This document shows, in pieces, positions 1 through 15,938 of a stretch of DNA of 64,000 nucleotides. A program made the position numbers and the translations under genes. Each line of letters starts with the position of its first letter. The first letter of the stretch is position 1. The notes beneath the pieces are model-generated. The model saw nothing but the letters and a program-made list of their open reading frames with translations. It had not been told where the DNA came from and did not search any database. The DNA is from Pseudolabrys sp. (GTDB lineage Bacteria; Pseudomonadota; Alphaproteobacteria; Rhizobiales; Xanthobacteraceae): positions 54,077 to 118,076 of the forward strand of contig JAFIGS010000018.1 in assembly GCA_017849615.1 (NCBI GenBank), in the 5' to 3' direction.

Positions 1-401
1 CCAGCTTCTTCATGCCGTCCTATGCCGAAACCGCGGTCAGCGGCAGCAACCAGTTCGCGCTATCCTACGGCGCACGATCCTTTACGGCGACGCGCGGCGA
101 ACTCGGCGCGCGGTTAGACAGGACGATGCTGCTCGGCGGCAGACCGGTCACGTTCAAAGCCAAGGCCGCCTGGGCGCATGACTGGAACAACGATCGCATC
201 GCCACGGCGACGTTCCAGCAATTGCCGGGCGCGACCTTCACCGTGAACGGCGCGCGGCCGGCGGCCGACTCCGCGCTGATCTCGCTCGGCGCGGATGCCG
301 CGCTTGGCGGCGGCTGGCGGGCCGGGGCGTCGTTCGACGGCGAGTTCTCGCGCACCACCGCGAGCTATTCCGGCAAGGGCAGCCTGCGGTATTCGTGGTG
401 A
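1..401 (+). CDS. Autotransporter outer-membrane beta-barrel domain, C-terminal fragment (5' truncated by window edge)
   Basis: The frame is open from the left edge and ends at the TGA at 399-401, so only about the last 130 residues are visible. They show alternating hydrophobic/polar beta strands with Gly-rich turns and end in the aromatic sequence LRYSW. A terminal aromatic residue is the outer-membrane insertion signal typical of autotransporter (type V secretion) barrels. The barrel would sit in the outer membrane and export an N-terminal passenger that lies outside the window. The passenger type, and so the function, cannot be told. No strong terminator follows. Confidence 0.75.
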   Translation, partial: SFFMPSYAETAVSGSNQFALSYGARSFTATRGELGARLDRTMLLGGRPVTFKAKAAWAHDWNNDRIATATFQQLPGATFTVNGARPAADSALISLGADAALGGGWRAGASFDGEFSRTTASYSGKGSLRYSW

Positions 402-496
402 GCGCCGCGCCGGCCTCTTTTTGTTCTCGCCGGCACGCGCATCCGGTGCTTCGCCTCAATTGACCGAATCAGCGGCGTTGAATTTCATGCGCCTCC

Positions 497-775
497 ATGC
501 GTTTGCCGGAAGTCTTCAAGCGACAGTTCAAGGACGTTGAGCTCGTGCGGATGTCGAACGGGGATTATTGCCTCGTGCGGCCGCTCGGCCTGGTGCCCGG
601 CGGCAAGGGCATGCGCCATCAGGAAAACCTGTTGCGGCTGACGGCCTCCGGCATCGCCTCGAAACTCTGGGCCGTGATGCGGCATCGCTTCAGCGCCGCG
701 GTCGTTGCCGAGGCGACGCGCGAACTGGCGCGTCAGCAGGTCGCGGCGCGCCGGCCGGATCGGCCCGCTCAATAA
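497..775 (+). CDS. Small hypothetical protein, 92 aa
   Basis: This short frame lies between the autotransporter gene and the convergent MarR gene, ending 10 bp before the stop of the latter. The product is basic, has no signal peptide and no domain I recognise. An overlapping antisense frame (485-772) is also open, which weakens the case. The start was taken at the ATG at 497 because it gives a protein-like N-terminus. There is no clear ribosome binding site. It may be a real lineage-specific gene or a chance frame in GC-rich DNA. Confidence 0.35.
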   Translation: MRLPEVFKRQFKDVELVRMSNGDYCLVRPLGLVPGGKGMRHQENLLRLTASGIASKLWAVMRHRFSAAVVAEATRELARQQVAARRPDRPAQ

Positions 776-785
776 ACATCGGCTG

Positions 786-1259
786 TCAGGATTTCGCGGC
801 CGCCGCCTCGCGCAGCGGCGCGCGGCTGAGTTCGTTGCCGGCGTCGATGGCCTTGCCGAGCAGGCGCATCAACTCCTTGCCTTCCGCGGTGGTGAGGCCG
901 CGCAGCATGCTCTTCTGCGCCGCCTCGACGGCCGGCTCGATGCCGCGCAAGGTCTTCTTGCCGGCGGCGGTGATCTGCAATTCGTGGGCGCGGCGGTCGC
1001 GCGCGCTCGGCTGCCGCGCGACGAGACCCTTCTGCACCAGCCGATCGACCACCCCGGTTATGGTGGTGCGGTCATAGGCAATGAGCCCGGCGAGGGTGGC
1101 CTGATCGAGCCCGGAATTGGTCGCGATCGCCGCCAGCGCGGCGTATTGCACCGGCGTCAGGTCGTAGCCGGCGTCTTCCACCGCGGCGTGAAACACGGCG
1201 ACCGCGATCTGCTGGAAGCGCCGCACCAGATGTCCTGGTTTTACGTAGAGTTCGCTCAC
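786..1259 (-). CDS. mobR: MarR-family transcriptional repressor (MobR-like), likely regulator of the divergent monooxygenase
   Basis: The product is about 157 aa with a winged helix-turn-helix of the MarR type: the recognition region around DRTTITGVVDRLVQKGL, then the wing with the DRRAH motif common to the family. The frame stays open to an ATG at 1319. I prefer the GTG at 1259 because a perfect GGAGG sits 5 nt upstream (reverse complement of 1267-1271), and the longer version would run through the operator. The gene is divergent from a 3-hydroxybenzoate hydroxylase gene. In Comamonas testosteroni the same arrangement is mobR-mobA, where the MarR protein represses mobA until 3-hydroxybenzoate binds. 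The name rests on that synteny; the ligand is inferred. Confidence 0.75.
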   Translation of the reverse strand: MSELYVKPGHLVRRFQQIAVAVFHAAVEDAGYDLTPVQYAALAAIATNSGLDQATLAGLIAYDRTTITGVVDRLVQKGLVARQPSARDRRAHELQITAAGKKTLRGIEPAVEAAQKSMLRGLTTAEGKELMRLLGKAIDAGNELSRAPLREAAAAKS

Positions 1260-1277
1260 AGCCGTTCCTCCGCCGAT

Positions 1278-1306
1278 TTGACATGTATACTGATAATCAG
1301 CATACT
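1278..1306 (+). promoter_or_regulatory. MarR operator overlapping a putative mobA promoter
   Basis: A near-perfect 21-bp palindrome lies at 1285-1305 (arms GTATACTGAT and ATCAGCATAC, one mismatch, centred on 1295). It falls exactly between a TTGACA -35 box (1278-1283) and a CATACT -10-like box (1301-1306), spacer 17 bp, reading toward the monooxygenase gene. This is the classic position for a MarR dimer that blocks polymerase. It is also close to the start of the regulator gene, so autorepression is likely. Confidence 0.7.
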
Positions 1307-1375
1307 GAGCAATATCCAAAACAACCGCAGCGGCGACATCCGCGTCAGAGGAAGAAAACCGGTTCGGGAGGCGTC

Positions 1376-3283
1376 ATGCAGTTTCATCTCAACGGCTTCG
1401 AGCCGGGCGATCCATCCATCGCCGATCCCGAGCAGCGTCTGCCGCCGGCCGGCTCGTTGGGGTCGCTGCCGAAGGAAGTCGATGTGCTGATCGTCGGCTG
1501 CGGCCCGGCCGGGCTGACGCTCGCCGCCCAGCTATCCGCCTTTCCTGACATCAAGACCTGCATCGTCGAGCAGAAGTCCGGGCCGTTGCTGCGCGGCCAG
1601 GCCGACGGCATCGCCTGCCGCACCGTGGAGATGTTCGAGGCCTTCGGCTTTTCGGAGCGCGTGCTGAAAGAAGCCTGCTGGATCAACGAGACGACGTTCT
1701 GGCGTCCGGACGACAGGCAGCCCGCGAACATCGTGCGCTCGGGTCGTATTCAGGATGTCGAGGACGGCCTGTCCGAATTTCCGCATGTCGTGCTCAACCA
1801 GGCGCGGGTTCACGACTTCTATCTCGACGTGATGCGCCGTTCGGCGTCGCGGCTCGAGCCGTATTATTCACGCCGCTTCGTCGATCTCCAAGTTCGGGGC
1901 GGCAACGATCCCGACGAGCACCGCGTGACGGCGCGCTTCGAGCATCTCAAGGAAGGCCAGTATCCGGAGATCGAAACCGTCAAGGCGCGCTTCGTTGTCG
2001 GTTGCGATGGCGCGCGCAGCGCCGTGCGCCGGTCCATCGGCCGCAACCTGCACGGCGATTCCGCCAATCACGCCTGGGGCGTGATGGACGTGCTCGCGGT
2101 CACCGATTACCCGGACATCCGCATGAAGTGCCTGATCCAGTCGGCGAAGGACGGTTCGGTCATCATCATCCCGCGCGAAGGCGGCTATCTGTTCCGCATC
2201 TATGTCGAGATGGACAAGCTCGCCGAGCATGAGCGCGTATCCGACCGAAAGATCGCCGCCGACGACGTGATCTCCGCCGCGCGGCGCGTGTTTCATCCCT
2301 ATACGCTCGACGTCAAGGAAGTGGCCTGGTGGTCGGTTTACGAGATCGGCCAGCGTCTTTGCGACAAGTTCGATGACGTCGACGAAGGCGACGGCAAGCT
2401 GCCGAGCGTGTTCATCGCCGGCGATGCCTGCCACACGCACTCGCCGAAAGCCGGGCAGGGCATGAACGTGTCGATGCAGGACGGGTTCAATCTCGGCTGG
2501 AAGCTCGCCGCCGTGCTGCGCAAGCGCGCGGTGCCGGCGCTGCTGAAAACGTATTCCGCGGAGCGGCAGGCCGTGGCCAAGGAGCTGATCGATTTCGACC
2601 GCGAATGGGCGCAGGTCATTTCGTCGTCAAAGGGCGCGGACCCGGCGCAGACGCAGCGCTATTTTGTCCAGCATGGTCGCTATACCGCCGGCACGGCGAC
2701 GCGTTATCGGCCGGCGCTGCTCACCGGCGCGCCTACGCATCAGGATCTCGCCAAGGGTCTGACCATCGGCATGCGTTTCCATTCGGCGCCGGTCATCCGA
2801 GTCGCCGATGCCATGGCGATGGAACTTGGACACACGGTGAGGGCGGATGGCCGCTGGCGGTTGTTCGCCTTCGCGCCGCAGGGCGATGCGGGTCAGGCGG
2901 GTGGCAAGATCCACGGCCTGTGCGAGTTTCTGGGCGGCGCGCCGAACTCGCCATTGCAGAAATTCACGCCGGAGGGCGCCGATATCGACGCGATCATCGA
3001 CCTGCGCGCTGTCTTTCAGCAAGGCCACCGCGACATCGATGTCGGCGGACTGCCGGCGCTGCTCAAGCCCGCCAAAGGCAGGTTCGGCCTGACCGATTAC
3101 GAAAAAGCCTTTGCACCCGATCTGAAAAACGGCCGTGACATTTTTGCGATGCGCGGCATCGATCGGGAGCGGGGCGCCCTGGTCGTGGTCCGGCCTGACC
3201 AGTACGTGGCGCATATGCTTCCGCTGGATGGCTTCGAGGAGCTTTCGGCCTATTTCGCCGGATTTTTGGTGGCGACGGCCTGA
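1376..3283 (+). CDS. mobA: FAD-dependent 3-hydroxybenzoate 4-monooxygenase (MobA-like)
   Basis: This 635-aa protein is a class A flavoprotein hydroxylase of the phenol 2-monooxygenase subgroup. Visible motifs are the FAD GxGxxG fold (GCGPAG, residues 41-46), the DG motif VVGCDGARS near residue 225, the second FAD motif AGDACHTHSPKAGQGMN near 349, and a C-terminal thioredoxin-like domain of this subgroup. Length and the N-terminus MQFHLNGF closely match my memory of Comamonas MobA (about 639 aa), which hydroxylates 3-hydroxybenzoate to protocatechuate. The ATG at 1376 was chosen over the longer open frame because GGGAGG lies just upstream. It stands alone with its MarR regulator. The exact phenolic substrate is inferred. 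Confidence 0.8.
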   Translation: MQFHLNGFEPGDPSIADPEQRLPPAGSLGSLPKEVDVLIVGCGPAGLTLAAQLSAFPDIKTCIVEQKSGPLLRGQADGIACRTVEMFEAFGFSERVLKEACWINETTFWRPDDRQPANIVRSGRIQDVEDGLSEFPHVVLNQARVHDFYLDVMRRSASRLEPYYSRRFVDLQVRGGNDPDEHRVTARFEHLKEGQYPEIETVKARFVVGCDGARSAVRRSIGRNLHGDSANHAWGVMDVLAVTDYPDIRMKCLIQSAKDGSVIIIPREGGYLFRIYVEMDKLAEHERVSDRKIAADDVISAARRVFHPYTLDVKEVAWWSVYEIGQRLCDKFDDVDEGDGKLPSVFIAGDACHTHSPKAGQGMNVSMQDGFNLGWKLAAVLRKRAVPALLKTYSAERQAVAKELIDFDREWAQVISSSKGADPAQTQRYFVQHGRYTAGTATRYRPALLTGAPTHQDLAKGLTIGMRFHSAPVIRVADAMAMELGHTVRADGRWRLFAFAPQGDAGQAGGKIHGLCEFLGGAPNSPLQKFTPEGADIDAIIDLRAVFQQGHRDIDVGGLPALLKPAKGRFGLTDYEKAFAPDLKNGRDIFAMRGIDRERGALVVVRPDQYVAHMLPLDGFEELSAYFAGFLVATA

Positions 3284-3353
3284 TCCGGCTACCGAATTTC
3301 GACGAATTTCCGCTTGGCAAGAGCCGCGGAAGGCACTAAACAGGTGTCCTGAG

Positions 3354-3384
3354 GGCGTGCCGGCCCGTTTGTCGGCACGCCTTT
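3354..3384 (+). terminator. Candidate intrinsic terminator after mobA
   Basis: A 9-bp perfect stem (GGCGTGCCG at 3354-3362 with CGGCACGCC at 3373-3381) with a 10-nt loop is followed by TTT. It lies 70 bp after the mobA stop and about 400 bp before rplJ. The short T run makes it modest as a terminator; it could instead belong to the rplJ leader transcript. Confidence 0.5.
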
Positions 3385-3786
3385 GCGCGTCTCTCAATCT
3401 CAGTGGTGATCGGAAAGCAATCCTTTTAGAAAGCCTGATGGTCTTCTGGAAGGGGCTTTTCGCCGTCATTTGAGCGTTTTGGGCGCGGACCTGTCCGAGA
3501 CTGCCGGTGCCGATGGCTCGTTCGCGAGCCTGACGCTTAATCCCCGCGACGGGGCCAGCACAGACGGGGATGAGACCCGAATTTGCCCGACACATGACCC
3601 TCCGTCATGAACAAGGGCCAAGACGGTTCGAACCTCGGATACTGACTTTGCCAAGGCAGGGTCAGGGGCAGGCTTCATGGTTGTCCTGCCCACCTGCGTC
3701 CACTTGCGGCGCCGATGGCGGGACGGCTGGTGCAACCGGCGGCCCGAGCATCGTGCAAACGGCCGCCAAACCGGAAAGAGCTTGCA
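3385..3786 (+). promoter_or_regulatory. Long 5' leader of rplJ-rplL, candidate L10 autoregulatory region
   Basis: About 400 bp without a convincing gene precede rplJ. A hairpin (GGGCAGG 3666-3672 with CCTGCCC 3685-3691) lies about 100 bp upstream of the rplJ start. In many bacteria the L10-L7/L12 complex binds a leader RNA structure here to repress its own translation (L10 leader). The position and length fit, but I cannot confirm the conserved kink-turn by eye. No clear promoter was recognised. Confidence 0.4.
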
Positions 3787-4305
3787 GTGGATCGAGCGGC
3801 TAAAAAAGAGTCCATCGCCGAGCTGTCCGAAGTCTTCAAGACTTCGTCAGTCGTCGTGGTGGCTCACTATGCCGGCCTCACCGTCGCCCAGATGCAGCAG
3901 CTGCGCAGGCAGATGCAGCAGGCTGGCGGCAAGGTGAAGGTCGCCAAAAACCGTCTCGCCCAAATCGCTCTCAAGGACACCGACGTCGCTTCGATCGCGC
4001 CCCTTCTCAAGGGGCCGACGGTTCTTGCCTATTCCAAGGACCCGATCGCCGCGCCGAAGGTTGCAACCGATTTCGCCAAGGCGAACGAACAGTTCGTCAT
4101 TCTCGGCGGATCGATGGGCAAGACTGCCCTGGACCAGAACGGCGTGAAGGCGCTCGCCTCGCTGCCGTCGCTGGACGAACTGCGTGCCAAGATCCTCGGC
4201 CTCCTCGTGGCGCCGGCGACCAAGATCGCGCAGCTCACCAACGCTCCCGCGGCCAAGGTCGCGCGCGTGGTCCAGGCTTATGCCTCCAAGGGCGAAGCGG
4301 CCTGA
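3787..4305 (+). CDS. rplJ: 50S ribosomal protein L10
   Basis: The protein is 172 aa, the usual alphaproteobacterial length. L10 forms the base of the ribosomal stalk, binding 23S rRNA and several L7/L12 dimers through its C-terminal helix. The start is a GTG at 3787 giving [13 protein letters not shown], with GGAAAG about 10 nt upstream; the longer in-frame ATG at 3715 would add a Pro/Arg-rich stretch not found in L10. rplL follows after 48 nt. The usual upstream neighbours rplK and rplA are absent, replaced by mobA. Confidence 0.97.
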   Translation: MDRAAKKESIAELSEVFKTSSVVVVAHYAGLTVAQMQQLRRQMQQAGGKVKVAKNRLAQIALKDTDVASIAPLLKGPTVLAYSKDPIAAPKVATDFAKANEQFVILGGSMGKTALDQNGVKALASLPSLDELRAKILGLLVAPATKIAQLTNAPAAKVARVVQAYASKGEAA

Positions 4306-4353
4306 CGGCCACCTCAAACAACCAACTGGTTCGAACCTTAAGGAATACGAAAA

Positions 4354-4731
4354 ATGGCTGACCTGCAGAAGATCGTCGACGACCTGTCGAGCCTGACCGT
4401 CCTCGAAGCGGCGGATCTGGCGAAGATGCTGGAAGAGAAGTGGGGCGTTTCGGCTGCTGCCGCGGTTGCGGTTGCCGGCCCGGCCGCCGGTGGCGCCGGC
4501 GGCGCTGCCGCTGAAGAGAAGACCGAGTTCACCGTCGTTCTCGCCTCGTCGGGCGACAAGAAGATCGAGGTGATCAAGGAAGTGCGTGCGCTCACCGGTC
4601 TCGGCCTCAAGGAAGCCAAGGACCTGGTCGAAGGCGCGCCGAAGACCGTCAAGGAAGGCGTTGCCAAGGACGAGGCCGAGAAGATCAAGGCCACGCTCGA
4701 AAAGGCCGGCGCCAAGGTCGAGCTCAAGTAA
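4354..4731 (+). CDS. rplL: 50S ribosomal protein L7/L12
   Basis: This 125-aa acidic protein has the L7/L12 layout: an N-terminal dimerisation helix region ([18 protein letters not shown]), an Ala/Gly-rich hinge around residues 36-52, and a C-terminal domain with [16 protein letters not shown] that contacts EF-G and EF-Tu. It works with L10 as the ribosomal stalk. The gene is downstream of rplJ in the same operon. Its start is supported by an AAGGAA-like site (AAGGAATACGAAAA) upstream. Confidence 0.98.
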   Translation: MADLQKIVDDLSSLTVLEAADLAKMLEEKWGVSAAAAVAVAGPAAGGAGGAAAEEKTEFTVVLASSGDKKIEVIKEVRALTGLGLKEAKDLVEGAPKTVKEGVAKDEAEKIKATLEKAGAKVELK

Positions 4732-5173
4732 CCAAAGGTTGCTGGAGCGAAATCCCCGGGCGAGCACATCGCGAGACCGGGGATCGCCAACAGACTGCAG
4801 ATCTCCGGGCCGGCGCAGGCCGGTCCGGGGCTCGCAAAAGCCGCAAGGCTGACTATCTACGGGAAGTGCCGGGTTACCAAGGGCCCGCCATTTCCGACAA
4901 AATGATCGATATTTCCGGGAGTTAGACCGGAACTGTCCGATTTGAAGAGCAGGGCCAGCCTCGACCGCAAGGTCGTTCCGGGTCCGGCAGCCGCGAAATC
5001 GCCCCAAAGAGCGGTCCGGTAGCGACTTTCGACCTACGTGCGGTTCGGCCGTCTGTGCCGAATCGATTAAGAGAACCGGGTAGCCCCCGACGCCTGTCCT
5101 GATTGCCGCGATGGATGCGGCTTTTCGGAGAGGCGCCCGCGCTTACCCCCGAAAACATTGAGAGAAGCAAACG
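4732..5173 (+). promoter_or_regulatory. rplL-rpoB intergenic region with strong GC hairpin
   Basis: These 442 bp contain no credible gene. A stable hairpin sits at 4805-4828: arms CCGGGCCGGC and GCCGGTCCGG (one G-U pair) around a GCAG loop, extendable by two pairs. It has no T run, so it is unlikely to be a full terminator. In other bacteria the rplL-rpoB gap holds a partial attenuator and an RNase III processing site that set the ratio of ribosomal stalk to RNA polymerase; that is a possible role here. Confidence 0.45.
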
Positions 5174-9304
<4,131 letters not shown>

Positions 9305-9400
9305 CAAGAGCGATTGCCGGGCCGTCATCCACGCGGCCCGGCGTTCACGCCTTTGTTTTGAATTTGCGGCCGGCGGCATGCCGGCATAGCGGAGAAGAAT

Positions 9401-13609
<4,209 letters not shown>

Positions 13610-13641
13610 GCCGGCCGGCCTTCAGCCGACCTGACAAGATC

Positions 13642-13672
13642 AAAGGCCGCCCTCCGGGGCGGCCTTTTTGTT
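13642..13672 (+). terminator. Intrinsic terminator of the rplJL-rpoBC operon
   Basis: GGCCGCCC (13645-13652) pairs with GGGCGGCC (13657-13664) around a short TCCG loop, followed by TTTTTGTTT. It lies 33 nt after the rpoC stop and is a textbook rho-independent terminator. Confidence 0.9.
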
Positions 13673-13809
13673 TATGGGCGGTTTACGCCGAAGCAACGGG
13701 CGCTAGTCCTCAGAAAAACATCAGAATCTTCGCCGGAATATCAGGCCGGCTCTCAGGACTTCCGCGCGCGAAGAGGTCACTGCTGCGGCTCCAACCCAGG
13801 AGATTCGCG

Positions 13810-14088
13810 ATGAAGCTTCCGATGCTCACCCTTGTGGCCGCCGTGGCTCTTTCCGTCGCTATGGCTGGCGGGCCCGCCCGCGCCGATGCCGATGACGCCA
13901 AGTGGGTGGCGCAGTGTGTCAGGGACAACAAGGACGAAGGCCAGACGGTCGAAGTGATCACGACCTACTGCACCTGCATGAACAACAAGATGTCGTCCAA
14001 CGAGACGCGGTCGATCACGCAGTGGGAGAAGGCCAACAAGCGCGAGATGGAAGCCTGCTCCACCCAGGCCGGCTGGAAGGGGCGCTGA
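13810..14088 (+). CDS. Small secreted protein with four cysteines, function unknown
   Basis: The 92-aa product begins with a clear signal peptide (positive MK, hydrophobic core LTLVAAVALSVAMAGG, likely cleavage after ARA near residue 26). The mature part is charged and has four Cys (one in WVAQC, the pair CTC, one near the C-terminus in EAC), suggesting two disulfides in the periplasm. The start ATG is preceded by AGGAG. It sits alone between two very similar terminators, so it is a monocistronic unit. I do not recognise the family. Confidence 0.75.
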   Translation: MKLPMLTLVAAVALSVAMAGGPARADADDAKWVAQCVRDNKDEGQTVEVITTYCTCMNNKMSSNETRSITQWEKANKREMEACSTQAGWKGR

Positions 14089-14117
14089 GGACTTTGCGCC
14101 TTCGGTGATCGGATAGG

Positions 14118-14142
14118 GGCCGCCTCCGGGCGGCCTTTTATT
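14118..14142 (+). terminator. Intrinsic terminator after the small secreted protein gene
   Basis: GGCCGCC (14118-14124) pairs with GGCGGCC (14129-14135) around TCCG, followed by TTTTATTT. The stem is nearly the same as the rpoC terminator. Confidence 0.85.
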
Positions 14143-14227
14143 TGCGCGTCAATGTAAAATTCGTATATAATTACCTAACATGTTGTTTTTAAACGAACAA
14201 TACTTTTGTTTGAAGCGTTAGGGATGC

Positions 14228-15217
14228 ATGTCGGCCACAGGTTCGTTCGTCATTTCGCTAGACTTTGAGTTGATGTGGGGCGTTCGCGACAAGCGGACGA
14301 TCGGCGATTACGGCCGCAACATCCTCGGCGGCCGAAAGGCCATTCCCGCCATGCTCGCACTGTTTCAGGAACGGGGAATTGCCTGCACATGGGCGACCGT
14401 CGGGCTCTTGATGTGTGATTCCCGCGACGAGATTCTGGCGACGCTCCCGACCCGAAAGCCCGATTATCGTGACAGGGCCTTGTCGCCCTATGATGGCGTG
14501 AGCGCTATCGGCCGGAGCGAGGATGACGATCCCTATCATTACGGAGCCTCGCTCGTTGACCGGATTCGTCAAACGCCGCTTCAGGAAATCGGCACACATA
14601 CGTTTTCCCACTTCTACTGCCTGGAAGAGGGCGGCGATGTGGATGCGTTTCGCGCCGATCTCGCGGCGGTACGGACCGTCGCCAAGCGCCGCGGCCTGGC
14701 GCTGACCAGCATGGTCTTCCCGCGTAATCAATATACGGAGGACCATCTGAACGCATGCCGCGAACAGGGCATCACCGCCTTTCGCGGCAATGAGGACGTC
14801 TGGTTTCACGCCGCGCGGGCGGGCAACGGACAAACGGCGCTGATGCGCGGCTTTCGTCTGGCCGACACCTACTTGCCGATTGCCGGCGCGCTAGCGCCGA
14901 AGCCCGCGCACAGCGCCGGGCTCGTCAACATAGCGTCCAGCCGGTTCCTGAGGCCCTTCGCTATGCCGCGGCTCGAGCCGGTCCGGCTCCGGAGGATTAC
15001 GGCCGCCATGACCGAGGCGGCGCAAACGGGCGGTGTGTTTCATCTGTGGTGGCACCCGCACAATTTCGGCCTCAACAGCGAGGACAACCTTGCATTTCTC
15101 TCCCGGATACTCGACCACTTCGGGGAGCTGTCGCGGCGCCATCGCATGCGCTCGATGAACATGGGGCAGATTGCAGCAGAGACGATCGATGGCTCGGGTG
15201 GTGCTGCTCACCAGTGA
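14228..15217 (+). CDS. Polysaccharide deacetylase (NodB-homology) family protein
   Basis: This 329-aa protein has carbohydrate esterase 4 features: the N-terminal SLDFELMWG (Asp12, Glu14) in place of the usual TFDD block, the metal-binding HxxxH (GTHTFSH, His124 and His128), and a late WWHPHNFG block. Such enzymes remove N-acetyl groups from amino sugars; with no signal peptide it probably acts on a cytoplasmic or lipid-linked precursor. ATG at 14228 follows an AT-rich stretch (14140-14225) that may hold its promoter. It overlaps the formyltransferase gene by 29 bp, so the two likely act in one surface-sugar pathway. The substrate is not known. Confidence 0.85.
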   Translation: MSATGSFVISLDFELMWGVRDKRTIGDYGRNILGGRKAIPAMLALFQERGIACTWATVGLLMCDSRDEILATLPTRKPDYRDRALSPYDGVSAIGRSEDDDPYHYGASLVDRIRQTPLQEIGTHTFSHFYCLEEGGDVDAFRADLAAVRTVAKRRGLALTSMVFPRNQYTEDHLNACREQGITAFRGNEDVWFHAARAGNGQTALMRGFRLADTYLPIAGALAPKPAHSAGLVNIASSRFLRPFAMPRLEPVRLRRITAAMTEAAQTGGVFHLWWHPHNFGLNSEDNLAFLSRILDHFGELSRRHRMRSMNMGQIAAETIDGSGGAAHQ

Positions 15218-15938
15218 GGGAACGTCCGGCGCGATTGCCGCACGCTATCTGGCGGGCCAATTTCCGGACATCGCAGTTATTTGCGAAGGTTCCGAATCGC
15301 GCTGGCTGTTCATCCGCAGGCGGATGAAGCGCCTCGGTCCCGTTAAGGTTGCGGGGCAGGTGATGTTCATGCTGCTGCAGCGTTTCCAGCAGCGCCGCAG
15401 CCAGCAGCGCATCGCCGAAGTATGCGCTCCGCTGTCCGGCGCACCAGATCCGGCCGTCGCGCACGTCCCATCGGTGAATTCGCCGGAGTGCCTCGCCGCA
15501 TTGCGCGAACTCCGCCCCGGCGTCGTGCTGGTGATGGGGACACGGATCATCAAGCCGGAGGTGATGGCCGAAGCGCAGGCGCCTTTCATCAACTATCACG
15601 CCGGCATCACGCCGAAATATCGCGGCGTGCATGGCGGATACTGGGCCCTGGCCGAGGGTGACGCCGGGAACTTCGGCCTCACCGTGCATCTGGTGGATGC
15701 CGGCATCGACACCGGCGGCATCCTTTATCAGGAGCGCGTCAGGCCAAGCGCAGCCGACAATTTCTCGACCTTCCCCTATCTCCAACTCGCCGCCGGGTTG
15801 CCGCTGCTGGCAAAGGCCGCACGGGACGCACTGGCGGGCCATCTTACGGTGCAATTCTCGGACCTGCCGTCGCGGCTCTGGAGTCATCCCACCATCTGGC
15901 AATACGTTCTGACAGGGTTCCGTCGCGGCGTCTGGTGA
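15189..15938 (+). CDS. Formyltransferase-family protein, likely sugar-modifying
   Basis: The 249-aa product has the catalytic block of N10-formyltetrahydrofolate-dependent formyltransferases: NYHAGITPKYRG (Asn135, His137) and DAGIDTGG (Asp174), matching the Asn-His-Asp triad of the family. The N-terminal VVLLTSEGTSGAIAARYL fits the Rossmann-like start. It is too different and too short for methionyl-tRNA formyltransferase. Together with the overlapping deacetylase gene it suggests N-deacetylation followed by N-formylation of an amino sugar in a surface polysaccharide; that pathway is inference. The ATG at 15189 was chosen over the TTG at 15171. Confidence 0.8.
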   Translation: MARVVLLTSEGTSGAIAARYLAGQFPDIAVICEGSESRWLFIRRRMKRLGPVKVAGQVMFMLLQRFQQRRSQQRIAEVCAPLSGAPDPAVAHVPSVNSPECLAALRELRPGVVLVMGTRIIKPEVMAEAQAPFINYHAGITPKYRGVHGGYWALAEGDAGNFGLTVHLVDAGIDTGGILYQERVRPSAADNFSTFPYLQLAAGLPLLAKAARDALAGHLTVQFSDLPSRLWSHPTIWQYVLTGFRRGVW

